Positions 1 through 6,060 of a stretch of 6,060 nucleotides of DNA are shown one piece after another. Below the pieces are notes generated by a model. It was not told where the DNA came from. It did no database searches and saw nothing but the letters and a program-made list of their open reading frames with translations. Source of the DNA: an uncultured Bacteroidales bacterium (GTDB lineage Bacteria > Bacteroidota > Bacteroidia > Bacteroidales > Muribaculaceae); contig CAMWNL010000124.1 in the NCBI GenBank assembly GCA_947175585.1, forward strand, positions 1 through 6,060, given 5' to 3'. Positions within the stretch are counted from its first letter, which is position 1, and the number at the start of each line of letters is the position of its first letter. Position numbers and translations under genes: made by a program.

Positions 1-16
1 CCCACAAAACAGAGTG

Positions 17-48
17 CAAAGTAACGACTTTTTTACGTGTCTACCAAA
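17..48 (-). promoter_or_regulatory. Putative Bacteroidota-type promoter for a divergent gene off the left edge
   Basis: Read on the minus strand, TTTG (48 to 45) is followed after exactly 20 nt by TTACTTTG (24 to 17). The known Bacteroidota housekeeping promoter is a -33 TTTG and a -7 TAnnTTTG separated by about 19-21 nt. The -7 box here matches at 5 of its 6 defined positions (T instead of A at the second), and the spacing is ideal. Transcription would start near base 10 and leave the window leftward, so the gene it serves cannot be seen. Calling it a promoter is inference from the motif alone. Confidence 0.5.
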
Positions 49-89
49 TTTTTCGCAAATAATTTTATCATAAAAATCATGCAACGCTC

Positions 90-120
90 TGACGTTCGGA
101 AAAAAACAATTGACGTAAGG
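90..120 (+). repeat. Pair of direct repeats TGACGTnnGG upstream of pyrG
   Basis: TGACGTTCGG (90-99) and TGACGTAAGG (111-120) agree at 8 of 10 positions and start 21 bp apart, about two helical turns, so they face the same side of the DNA. The second copy overlaps the dyad at 109-128. The arrangement would suit a DNA-binding regulator, but short repeats in AT-rich intergenic DNA can arise by chance. Confidence 0.3.
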
Positions 121-128
121 ATGTCAAT
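109..128. promoter_or_regulatory. Operator-like 20-bp dyad just upstream of the pyrG -7 box
   Basis: ATTGACGT (109-116) and ATGTCAAT (121-128) form an inverted repeat around the 4-base centre AAGG. Seven of the eight pairs are Watson-Crick and one is G-T. The dyad ends 13 bp before the -7 box, where a -33 element would be expected, and no TTTG is found at the usual distance. It lies upstream of the predicted transcription start (about base 156), so it would act as DNA rather than as an RNA leader hairpin. A regulator-binding site is a reasonable guess; no regulator can be named. Confidence 0.35.
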
Positions 129-141
129 CAGATTTTTTTAG

Positions 142-149
142 TAATTTTG
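142..149 (+). promoter_or_regulatory. Putative -7 promoter element of the pyrG-yidC transcript
   Basis: TAATTTTG matches the Bacteroidota -7 consensus TAnnTTTG exactly. A start of transcription about 6-7 nt downstream (near 156) would give a leader of roughly 30 nt before the GTG start of pyrG. No -33 TTTG occurs 19-21 nt upstream; the nearest TTG is at 110-112, about 29 nt away. Confidence 0.6.
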
Positions 150-184
150 CATCTCGTTATATAAACGATTAAAAATTAACACAA

Positions 185-1798
185 GTGGAAACCAAGTATA
201 TCTTCGTCACCGGCGGCGTGGTATCGTCTTTAGGCAAAGGCATTATCTCGTCATCGCTCGCATGTCTGCTGAAAGCTCGCGGTTACAGAGTGACTATCCA
301 GAAGTTTGATCCATATATTAATGTAGATCCCGGAACTCTTAATCCTTACGAGCATGGAGAGTGCTATGTTACTGTCGACGGACACGAAGCAGACCTTGAC
401 CTTGGCCACTATGAACGCTTCACCAACGTCCAGACAACCCGCGCCAATAACGTCACCACCGGCAAGGTGTTTCAGAGCGTCATCGACAAAGAGCGACGCG
501 GTGATTACCTCGGTAAGACAGTACAGATTGTGCCGCACATTACAGATGAGATAAAACTCAATGTAAAAAAGCTCGGAAAAACCGGTAACTTTGATTTCAT
601 CATCACTGAAATCGGCGGCACAGTAGGCGACATCGAGTCGTTGCCCTATATCGAAAGCGTGAGACAGCTGCGTTGGGAACTCGGCTCAGACAGTCTCTGC
701 ATACATCTTACTTATGTGCCATACATCGCCGCAGCCAAAGAACTGAAGACCAAACCAACACAACACTCAGTCAAACAGCTTCAGGAACTCGGCATCCAGC
801 CCGACATACTTGTGCTCCGGACCGAGAAGGATATTCCTGCAGAAATGCGCAAGAAAATCGCACTTTTCTGCAACGTATCGCCTGACGCCGTAATCCAATC
901 AAAAGACGTCAACAGCATATATAAGGTACCCGTAAAAATGCATGAGCAGCATCTTGACGAAATCGTGTTGCGCAAGATGGATGTCACTCCGGAGGGAGAG
1001 CCTCACATGAAACCGTGGCTTGACTTCCTTGACAAGATGGACAACGCCACAGAAACCGTCACTATCGGACTTGTCGGCAAGTATGTTGAGCTGCAAGACG
1101 CATACAAATCAATCAACGAAGCGTTGTTTCAGGCCGCGACCTATGCCGACCGCAAACTCGACTTAAGATATATCCACTCGGAGAAACTTGACGAAAACAA
1201 TGTCGACGAAAAGCTTTCTGACCTCGACGGTGTCATCATAGCCCCGGGCTTCGGACAGCGCGGCATCGAAGGCAAGTTTGTCGCTCTAAAATGGTGTCGC
1301 GAGCATGACATTCCGACTTTCGGCATCTGTCTCGGCATGCAGTGCATGGTCATTGAGTTTGCACGTAACGTGCTCGGCATGGCAGATGCAAATTCTACCG
1401 AAATGGACAGCCGCACAACCCACAAGGTCATCGATCTTATGGAGGAGCAGAAGTCGATATCGAATATGGGTGGCACTATGCGTCTCGGCGCATTCGATTG
1501 CCGTCTTCGCGAAGGCAGCCACGCAGCCAAGGCTTACGGCAAAACCGAAATCAGCGAGCGCCATCGCCACCGCTTTGAATTTAATGACAGCTATCGAAAC
1601 GAATTTGAGGCCGCAGGCATGCAGTGTGTGGGCGAAAATCCCGACACTCATCTCGTTGAAGTCGTAGAGTTACCAGACAAAAGATGGTATATCGGCACAC
1701 AATATCATCCCGAATATTCAAGCACGGTGCTGTCGCCCAATCCTATATTCAGCAGTTTCATCAAAGCTGCAATTGACTATCGGGAAAGCAAACAATAA
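185..1798 (+). CDS. pyrG: CTP synthase (glutamine-hydrolysing)
   Basis: This cytoplasmic enzyme makes CTP from UTP, ATP and glutamine, the last step of pyrimidine nucleotide synthesis. The 537 residues are full length (E. coli has 545). The N-terminal amidoligase domain spans about 1-267. It carries the P-loop SSLGKG at 14-19, the metal-binding D72 in DLDLGHYERF, E142 in TEIGGTVGDIES, and the nucleotide-site motif KTKPTQHSV at 188-196. The class I glutamine amidotransferase domain covers about 292-530, with the nucleophile C382 in GICLGMQ and H508 and E510 in QYHPE. The oxyanion loop reads APGFGQRG, where E. coli has VPGGFGYRG. The start is GTG at 185: it is the only start after the in-frame stop at 170-172, and it gives the canonical N-terminus METKYIFVTGGV. 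The upstream bases are A-rich with no Shine-Dalgarno, as is usual in Bacteroidota. It ends in tandem TAA codons and is probably co-transcribed with yidC 52 bp downstream. Confidence 0.98.
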   Translation: METKYIFVTGGVVSSLGKGIISSSLACLLKARGYRVTIQKFDPYINVDPGTLNPYEHGECYVTVDGHEADLDLGHYERFTNVQTTRANNVTTGKVFQSVIDKERRGDYLGKTVQIVPHITDEIKLNVKKLGKTGNFDFIITEIGGTVGDIESLPYIESVRQLRWELGSDSLCIHLTYVPYIAAAKELKTKPTQHSVKQLQELGIQPDILVLRTEKDIPAEMRKKIALFCNVSPDAVIQSKDVNSIYKVPVKMHEQHLDEIVLRKMDVTPEGEPHMKPWLDFLDKMDNATETVTIGLVGKYVELQDAYKSINEALFQAATYADRKLDLRYIHSEKLDENNVDEKLSDLDGVIIAPGFGQRGIEGKFVALKWCREHDIPTFGICLGMQCMVIEFARNVLGMADANSTEMDSRTTHKVIDLMEEQKSISNMGGTMRLGAFDCRLREGSHAAKAYGKTEISERHRHRFEFNDSYRNEFEAAGMQCVGENPDTHLVEVVELPDKRWYIGTQYHPEYSSTVLSPNPIFSSFIKAAIDYRESKQ

Positions 1799-1850
1799 TA
1801 ATCAATCACATTAATTATATTAATAATCAAACACCGAATACTTCCCCAGC

Positions 1851-3935
1851 ATGGATAAAAACACCCTATTAGGCCTATTGCTAATGGCCGCATGCCTGTT
1901 TGGCTTCATGTATTTCAACAAGCCGTCGGAAGAAGAGCTTGCCAGAAGAAAAGCAGAGCAGGAACAGCTGGCAGCCAATCAGCAGGAAGCTGCCGAAACC
2001 GCCACCATCACTTTTGGCGACAGTCTTGCAAAAAGCGAATCTTCTGCCCTGATGGCAGCGGTGCGCACCGCCGGCGCTCCTGACGGCAATGGATCATACA
2101 CTCTTAAAAATGACATCGTCAACCTCACTGCCGACAGCACCGGCATCCACGGCACAGTCAAAGCCGCCTCTGCAGACATCAATGTAAGCGATATTCTGAC
2201 CAACCGTTTCGGCTCTCTCACTCCCGAGCAGCAGAATAATGCTGTGAGCAATGTGCGTCGCACCATAGCTCAGGTTCAGAAATACAAAAGTTTTGCTCGC
2301 CATCTCGCAGGCGCCAACGACAGCATCATTCTCGAAAACGACCTGATGAAAGTGACTTTCGCCACCCGTGGAGGTCTTGTAAGTCAGGTTGAGCTAAAAA
2401 AATACATGACCGAGGTGACTGATCAGCCGTCGCCCGTCAAACTTTTCACTGATGCAACTGACGGCTACGGCTTCACACTCACAACCTCTGACCAGCGTTT
2501 TGACACACGCGAGTTTAATTTCCAGCCTGTTGTAGAGAATGATTCGACCGTAACAATGATGCTTGACCTCGGCGGCAACGCTCAGTGGGGCATACGCTAC
2601 ACCCTCCACGCGACCAAGTATCTCGTAAAGATGGAAATCGTGCAGAACAATATCGGCACCATCCTACCTGCGAGCACGTCGACAATCGATCTCAACTGGC
2701 ATCAGAAAATGGCTCGTAACGAGAAAGGCCGCACCTTTGAGGAGCGCAACAGCGCTATACTTTACAAATTCATCGGTGAGGGTCCCGATGATCTTAGCGC
2801 AAACGGCAATGACAGCGAACAGCTCACCGGCCGCATCAAATGGGTAGCATTCAAAAATCAATTCTTTTCAAGCGTACTCATCGCCGATGAATATCTGTCG
2901 ACAGCCGACCTCACCTCCACTGAAATCAAAAACGACCGCTATCTGAAAGATATGTCCATGCACGCCAGTCTGCCCTACACTATCACCGACGGCGCGGCAA
3001 CCGGATTCTACTTCTACTTCGGTCCCAACGATTATCCATTGCTTTCAAGCATCGATGATGAGATCGGAAGCGACGAAGGACTGTCTCTCACCCGACTCGT
3101 GCCGCTCGGATGGGGTCTGTTCAGATGGATCAACCAATATATCATCATACCGGTCTTCACCCTTCTCGGTAAATTCATCAGCAACTACGGCATCATCATC
3201 CTGCTCCTTACAATCTTCATTAAGCTCATCCTCTTCCCGTTCACCTACAAGAGCTTTAAGTCTCAGGCCCGCATGAGAGTGCTTGCACCGGAGATTAAGG
3301 AAATCAACGATAAATATCCCGGACAGGAAAACGCCATGAAGCGTCAGCAGGAAACAATGGCTCTCTACAGCCGCGCAGGTGCGAGTCCCTTCTCAGGCTG
3401 TCTGCCGATGTTGCTCCAGATGCCTGTACTGATCGCCATGTTCTCATTCTTCCCGTCAGCTATCGAGCTACGCGGACAGTCATTCCTCTGGGTTCACGAT
3501 TTATCTGCACCTGATTACATCCTTTCCCTGCCGTTCACCATACCCTTCTACGGTGACCACGTCAGCCTCTTCTGTCTGCTGATGACAGTTGTCAATATCG
3601 TCTACACCCGCATCAACATGCAGAACCAGCCGGGCGGATCTTCGATGCCCGGTATGAAATGGATGATGTATCTTATGCCTGTAATGTTCCTCTTCTTCTT
3701 CAATGACTATGCAGCAGGTCTAAGCTACTATTACTTCCTGTCTCTGCTCATCACAATCCTCCAGACTTGGATTTTCCGCAAAGTCATCGACGAAAAGAAA
3801 GTGCGCGCCGAAATGCTCGCCAACGCCAAGAAGCCTAGCAAGAAGAGCGGCTTTATGGCGCGACTTGAAGAAGCTCAGCGTCAGCAACAGGCTGCTCTCC
3901 GTCAGCAACAGAAAGGCGGCAAGAACCGTAGATAA
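1851..3935 (+). CDS. yidC: Membrane protein insertase YidC (Oxa1 family, long Gram-negative form)
   Basis: YidC inserts and folds inner-membrane proteins, alone or with SecYEG. The 694 residues show TM1 at about 4-22 (start MDKNTLLG), a charged Ala/Gln/Glu-rich linker (25-50), and a large periplasmic beta domain running to about 400. An amphipathic segment follows at about 420-440, and then the Oxa1-type core: TM2 444-464, a cytoplasmic hairpin 466-512, TM3 514-540, TM4 568-588, TM5 604-619 and TM6 622-643. The hallmark GCLPMLLQMP is at 517-526. R476, in RMRVL, aligns by eye with the groove arginine R366 of E. coli. The basic, Gln-rich tail (644-694) suits ribosome contact. It is long: E. coli has 548 residues and, from memory, Bacteroides forms have about 620. 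The extra length lies mostly between TM1 and residue 157, where NDSIILENDL begins the conserved beta domain. The 52-bp gap after pyrG has no promoter box or terminator. Confidence 0.97.
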   Translation: MDKNTLLGLLLMAACLFGFMYFNKPSEEELARRKAEQEQLAANQQEAAETATITFGDSLAKSESSALMAAVRTAGAPDGNGSYTLKNDIVNLTADSTGIHGTVKAASADINVSDILTNRFGSLTPEQQNNAVSNVRRTIAQVQKYKSFARHLAGANDSIILENDLMKVTFATRGGLVSQVELKKYMTEVTDQPSPVKLFTDATDGYGFTLTTSDQRFDTREFNFQPVVENDSTVTMMLDLGGNAQWGIRYTLHATKYLVKMEIVQNNIGTILPASTSTIDLNWHQKMARNEKGRTFEERNSAILYKFIGEGPDDLSANGNDSEQLTGRIKWVAFKNQFFSSVLIADEYLSTADLTSTEIKNDRYLKDMSMHASLPYTITDGAATGFYFYFGPNDYPLLSSIDDEIGSDEGLSLTRLVPLGWGLFRWINQYIIIPVFTLLGKFISNYGIIILLLTIFIKLILFPFTYKSFKSQARMRVLAPEIKEINDKYPGQENAMKRQQETMALYSRAGASPFSGCLPMLLQMPVLIAMFSFFPSAIELRGQSFLWVHDLSAPDYILSLPFTIPFYGDHVSLFCLLMTVVNIVYTRINMQNQPGGSSMPGMKWMMYLMPVMFLFFFNDYAAGLSYYYFLSLLITILQTWIFRKVIDEKKVRAEMLANAKKPSKKSGFMARLEEAQRQQQAALRQQQKGGKNRR

Positions 3936-3968
3936 GCTACGGCAGTAAATATAACTTCATCTCATAGT

Positions 3969-4005
3969 TCGGGCGTCATAACTCTCATGGCGCCCGATTT
4001 CTATT
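3969..4005 (+). terminator. Rho-independent terminator of the pyrG-yidC transcript
   Basis: An 11-bp GC-rich stem (3969-3979 with 3987-3997, one G-U pair) closes a 7-nt loop and is followed directly by TTTCTATT. It begins 33 nt after the yidC stop. The T-rich tract is only on the plus side, so it should work rightward and separate yidC from the channel gene. Confidence 0.85.
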
Positions 4006-4069
4006 AAGACCCCGGACGCAACACATTTAATATTTATTGTCGAACCGGCTCTTAATCAGGAAAAATGCC

Positions 4070-4077
4070 TAACTTTG
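4070..4077 (+). promoter_or_regulatory. Putative -7 promoter element of the MscS-family gene
   Basis: TAACTTTG is an exact match to the Bacteroidota -7 consensus TAnnTTTG. It sits 65 bp beyond the upstream terminator, as expected for an independent transcription unit. Transcription should begin near 4083-4084, leaving a leader of about 20 nt before ATG 4104. No clear -33 TTTG is seen at 19-21 nt upstream. The box lies downstream of the alternative ATG at 4065 and so argues against that start. Confidence 0.6.
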
Positions 4078-4103
4078 CCGTGAAAATATCCAATCAATCC
4101 GAC

Positions 4104-5849
4104 ATGAAGATACTCCCGAAATATTTACTATCATTTATCTGCCTGCTGTCAGTCAGTCTATGCGCGATGGGCGCCGACTCGTTGCAGACTGTAGTGCCCG
4201 ACTCTGTTATCTTACGCGAGATGGCTCTCGAACTTCAGGAGATGAGGCAAAACGAATTGGCCCTGCGCAGCGAGCTCGACAATCTACGCCTGCAGACAAT
4301 AATGGCTGACTCCATTAAAATCGCTGAGCAACGCCGTCGTGTTGACTCGTTACGCGCGGTGACTCCAGGTGTACCCGTGGTTATCAATGCAGACACAATC
4401 TTCACGCTTTACGCTGAACGCGGAGGCTACTCGGCATCTGACCGAGCCGAGATGATTTCGGACAATCTACTGAAAATCGGCAAGAACAAGCGCATGCAGT
4501 GTGACTCAGTGCACATGCTCGAAAACGACAGCTATATCGACATAATGTATGGCAATAAAGTCATAGTCAGCATTACCGATCAGGATGCTCTATGGCAGGG
4601 AACAACCCGTAGGGAACTCGCTCAGCAATATATACCGATATTGTCCGCTAAAATTGATGATCTCAAAGAGAATTACAACCTTCTCGAGATCGCAAAGCGA
4701 GTCGCCCTGTTCTCTCTCGTTATCGGTGTGCAGTATCTCCTTTTCCGCCTGACAAACTTCCTGTTCCGCAAACTGCGCCGACGTATAATACGCTTCAAAC
4801 AGCACAGACTGAAACCAGTCATAATCCGTGACTACGAACTGCTGAACACTCGCCGGCTCGGCCGCATACTGATATTCTTCAGCAATCTTCTGCGCTATTT
4901 CGTATTGCTTATACAGTTGATGATTACCGTGCCGCTGCTGTTTGCCATATTTCCACAGACCGAAAAACTGGCGATGACGATAATCCTTTATATCACCGAC
5001 CCGATAAAGATGGTGTTCAAGTCGATAGTCGAATACATCCCCAATCTTTTTATTATCCTCGTTATATGGTACTGTATAAAGTATATCATCAAAGGTCTGC
5101 ACTATATCTCTAACGAGATCAAGAACGAGAAACTAAAGATTTCAGGATTCTACCCAGACTGGGCTCAGCCGACATTCAACATCATCCGCTTTCTGCTCTA
5201 TGCGTTCATGATAGCCATGATCTATCCCTATCTTCCGGGATCGAACTCAGGAGTCTTCCAAGGCATATCGGTGTTTGTCGGCCTCATCGTCTCGATCGGA
5301 TCAAGCACGGTCATCAGCAATATCATCGCCGGATTTGTCATCACATACATGCGTCCGTTTAAACTCGGCGATTTCATTAAACTTAACGATACCTCAGGTA
5401 ATGTCATCGAAAAAACTCCGTTCGCCACACGTATCCGCACACAGAAAAATGAATTGATAACCATTCCCAATTCATTCGTCATGTCGTCTCACACAGTTAA
5501 TTTCAGCGCTTCGGCCCGTAACTATGGTCTGATTATCCATGAATCTGTGACGTTTGGCTATGATGTACCCTGGCGACAGGTCCATCAATTGCTAATCGAC
5601 GCCGCCAGGCTCACTCCCGGAGTAATGGATGAGCCGAAACCTTTCGTTCTCGAATCTGCGCTCGAAGACTATTACACATGCTATCAGATTAACGCTTATA
5701 TTCGTAACGCTGATGATCTGCTGCAGATTCAGTCAGACCTTCTTCAGAATATTCAGGATGTCTTCCATGAAGCCGGCATTGACATGACATGTGCACATTA
5801 TTATTCAGAGCGCACATCAGCCGGCACGCATAGCAAGTTAACCCCATAG
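4104..5849 (+). CDS. MscS-family mechanosensitive ion channel with periplasmic N-terminal domain
   Basis: This is probably an inner-membrane channel that opens under membrane tension, as in osmotic downshock. Numbering is from ATG 4104 (581 residues). This start gives a clear signal peptide (1-23, MKILPKYLLSF onward, likely cleaved after AMG); an in-frame ATG at 4065 would add 13 polar residues and precedes the promoter box. Next come a heptad-like coiled coil (about 34-84) and a compact alpha/beta module (about 90-172) that I cannot name. Membrane segments lie near 199-217, 254-283, 309-331, 358-378 and 385-415, the last being pore-lining. A very basic loop at 222-251 after TM1 sets the topology: N-terminus outside, C-terminus inside. 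Family evidence is the pore helix GSSTVISNIIAG (399-410), MRPFKLGD (416-423) entering the beta domain, and IPNS (454-457), followed by an alpha/beta C-terminal domain. At 581 residues it is about twice E. coli MscS (286) and closer to the larger multi-TM relatives. Ion selectivity cannot be judged. Confidence 0.9.
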   Translation: MKILPKYLLSFICLLSVSLCAMGADSLQTVVPDSVILREMALELQEMRQNELALRSELDNLRLQTIMADSIKIAEQRRRVDSLRAVTPGVPVVINADTIFTLYAERGGYSASDRAEMISDNLLKIGKNKRMQCDSVHMLENDSYIDIMYGNKVIVSITDQDALWQGTTRRELAQQYIPILSAKIDDLKENYNLLEIAKRVALFSLVIGVQYLLFRLTNFLFRKLRRRIIRFKQHRLKPVIIRDYELLNTRRLGRILIFFSNLLRYFVLLIQLMITVPLLFAIFPQTEKLAMTIILYITDPIKMVFKSIVEYIPNLFIILVIWYCIKYIIKGLHYISNEIKNEKLKISGFYPDWAQPTFNIIRFLLYAFMIAMIYPYLPGSNSGVFQGISVFVGLIVSIGSSTVISNIIAGFVITYMRPFKLGDFIKLNDTSGNVIEKTPFATRIRTQKNELITIPNSFVMSSHTVNFSASARNYGLIIHESVTFGYDVPWRQVHQLLIDAARLTPGVMDEPKPFVLESALEDYYTCYQINAYIRNADDLLQIQSDLLQNIQDVFHEAGIDMTCAHYYSERTSAGTHSKLTP

Positions 5850-5852
5850 ACA

Positions 5853-5903
5853 GACAAAAGAAAAGACTGCCTGGCAAATCGGAATTTGATTGTCAGGCAG
5901 TCT
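5853..5903 (-). terminator. Intrinsic terminator at the convergent junction, oriented for the minus-strand gene
   Basis: A 14-bp hairpin (5864-5877 with 5890-5903, 12-nt loop) has one imperfect pair at 5874/5893. On the minus strand it is followed directly by TTTTCTTTTGT, a typical terminator tail, which fits the gene entering from the right. Plus-strand RNA would fold slightly better, because the odd pair is G-U there and C-A on the minus strand, but CATATAAAG rather than a U tract follows. The hairpin begins 15 nt after the channel-gene stop, so it may still help terminate or protect that mRNA. Confidence 0.75.
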
Positions 5904-5972
5904 CATATAAAGTAAAAGCAACAAGCAACTAATTCTGTGAATCTTAATATCTTTTTCTTATAGCAAGCTTAG

Positions 5973-6020
5973 TCAATTCACAATTCACGATGCACAATTA
6001 ACAACTGAATTGTGAATTGG
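5973..6020. repeat. Heptamer-repeat hairpin abutting the minus-strand stop codon
   Basis: Two perfect CAATTCA units (5974-5987) are followed by two degenerate ones, CGATGCA (5988-5994) and CAATTAA (5995-6001). The first pair is exactly complementary to 6006-6019, giving a 14-bp hairpin with an 18-nt loop, extendable by one G-T pair. The stem is AT-rich and has no U tract on either side, so it is a weak terminator candidate. It starts one base past the stop codon of the minus-strand gene. AATTCAC-type heptamer arrays are, from memory, common in intergenic DNA of Bacteroidota, so this may be one copy of a dispersed element. Confidence 0.75.
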
Positions 6021-6021
6021 A

Positions 6022-6060
6022 TTAACGGTAGTCAGCGAAGCGCTCCTGGAGTTTCTTGCG
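6022..6060 (-). CDS. C-terminal end of an unidentified minus-strand gene (partial)
   Basis: Twelve codons and a TAA stop read RKKLQERFADYR on the minus strand and run off the right edge of the window. Support comes from the open frame to the edge, the plausible charged helical C-terminus, and the placement of a repeat hairpin and a minus-strand terminator just after the stop. Too little is present to name the product. Confidence 0.6.
   Translation of the reverse strand, partial: RKKLQERFADYR

Noticed and set aside
1..184. Small gene or RNA gene in the left intergenic region
   Set aside because: No open frame of useful length, no tRNA-like fold and no strong GC-rich structure is visible; the region is explained by promoter elements.
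1234..1263. Altered oxyanion loop in CTP synthase (APGFGQRG versus VPGGFGYRG) as a sign of lost glutaminase activity
   Set aside because: The Cys-His-Glu triad is intact and, from memory, this loop variant is usual in Bacteroidota enzymes.
1141..1651. Overlapping minus- and plus-strand open frames of about 120-129 codons within the 3' half of pyrG
   Set aside because: They shadow the conserved glutaminase domain of pyrG, and their compositions (Ser/Arg/Ala-rich runs) are typical of out-of-frame translation.
1809..1829. AT-rich inverted/direct repeat (ATTAAT copies) between pyrG and yidC as a terminator
   Set aside because: The possible stem has no G-C pairs and no following U tract, so it would not terminate transcription.
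4122..4175. Lipoprotein signal with Cys at residue 20 of the channel protein
   Set aside because: The residue before Cys is Leu, whereas a lipobox needs Gly, Ala or Ser there. Ordinary signal-peptidase cleavage after AMG fits better.
4590..5102. Minus-strand open frame of 170 codons inside the channel gene
   Set aside because: It lies wholly antisense to a well-supported membrane protein gene, its translation shows no recognisable domain, and it has no promoter box of its own.

Overview
The window looks like chromosomal housekeeping DNA from a member of the Bacteroidales, most likely a Muribaculaceae-type gut bacterium. The lineage call rests on three things. Candidate promoters follow the Bacteroidota -7 consensus TAnnTTTG. 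There are no Shine-Dalgarno sequences before the genes. The pyrG-yidC pair and the sequence style of YidC and CTP synthase fit this phylum. The family-level call is an inference and was not tested by a search.

Layout. Bases 1-184 are non-coding and look like a divergent promoter region. A leftward promoter (TTTG, 20 nt, TTACTTTG) points out of the window. A rightward -7 box at 142-149 serves pyrG, with a 20-bp dyad just upstream of it. pyrG (185-1798, GTG start) and yidC (1851-3935) lie on the plus strand 52 bp apart with no promoter or terminator between them, so they are probably one transcript. That transcript ends at a good intrinsic terminator (3969-4005). A separate plus-strand unit follows: a -7 box at 4070-4077 and an MscS-family channel gene. 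The channel gene is best started at 4104, which gives a clean signal peptide, rather than at 4065, which lies upstream of the promoter box. The last 210 bp form a convergent junction. It holds a hairpin with a U-rich tract on the minus strand, a heptamer-repeat hairpin that abuts the next stop codon, and the last 12 codons and stop of a minus-strand gene that enters from the right.

Roles. CTP synthase makes CTP for nucleic acid and phospholipid synthesis. YidC inserts and folds inner-membrane proteins. The MscS-like protein is probably a tension-gated inner-membrane channel with a periplasmic N-terminal domain. The three do not form an evident pathway.

I found no mobile element, CRISPR array, RNA gene or clearly new multi-gene system. 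The items most worth checking are the enlarged YidC periplasmic linker with a possible duplicated strand motif, the dyad at the pyrG promoter, the channel start-site correction with its extracytoplasmic domain, and the heptamer-repeat hairpin.
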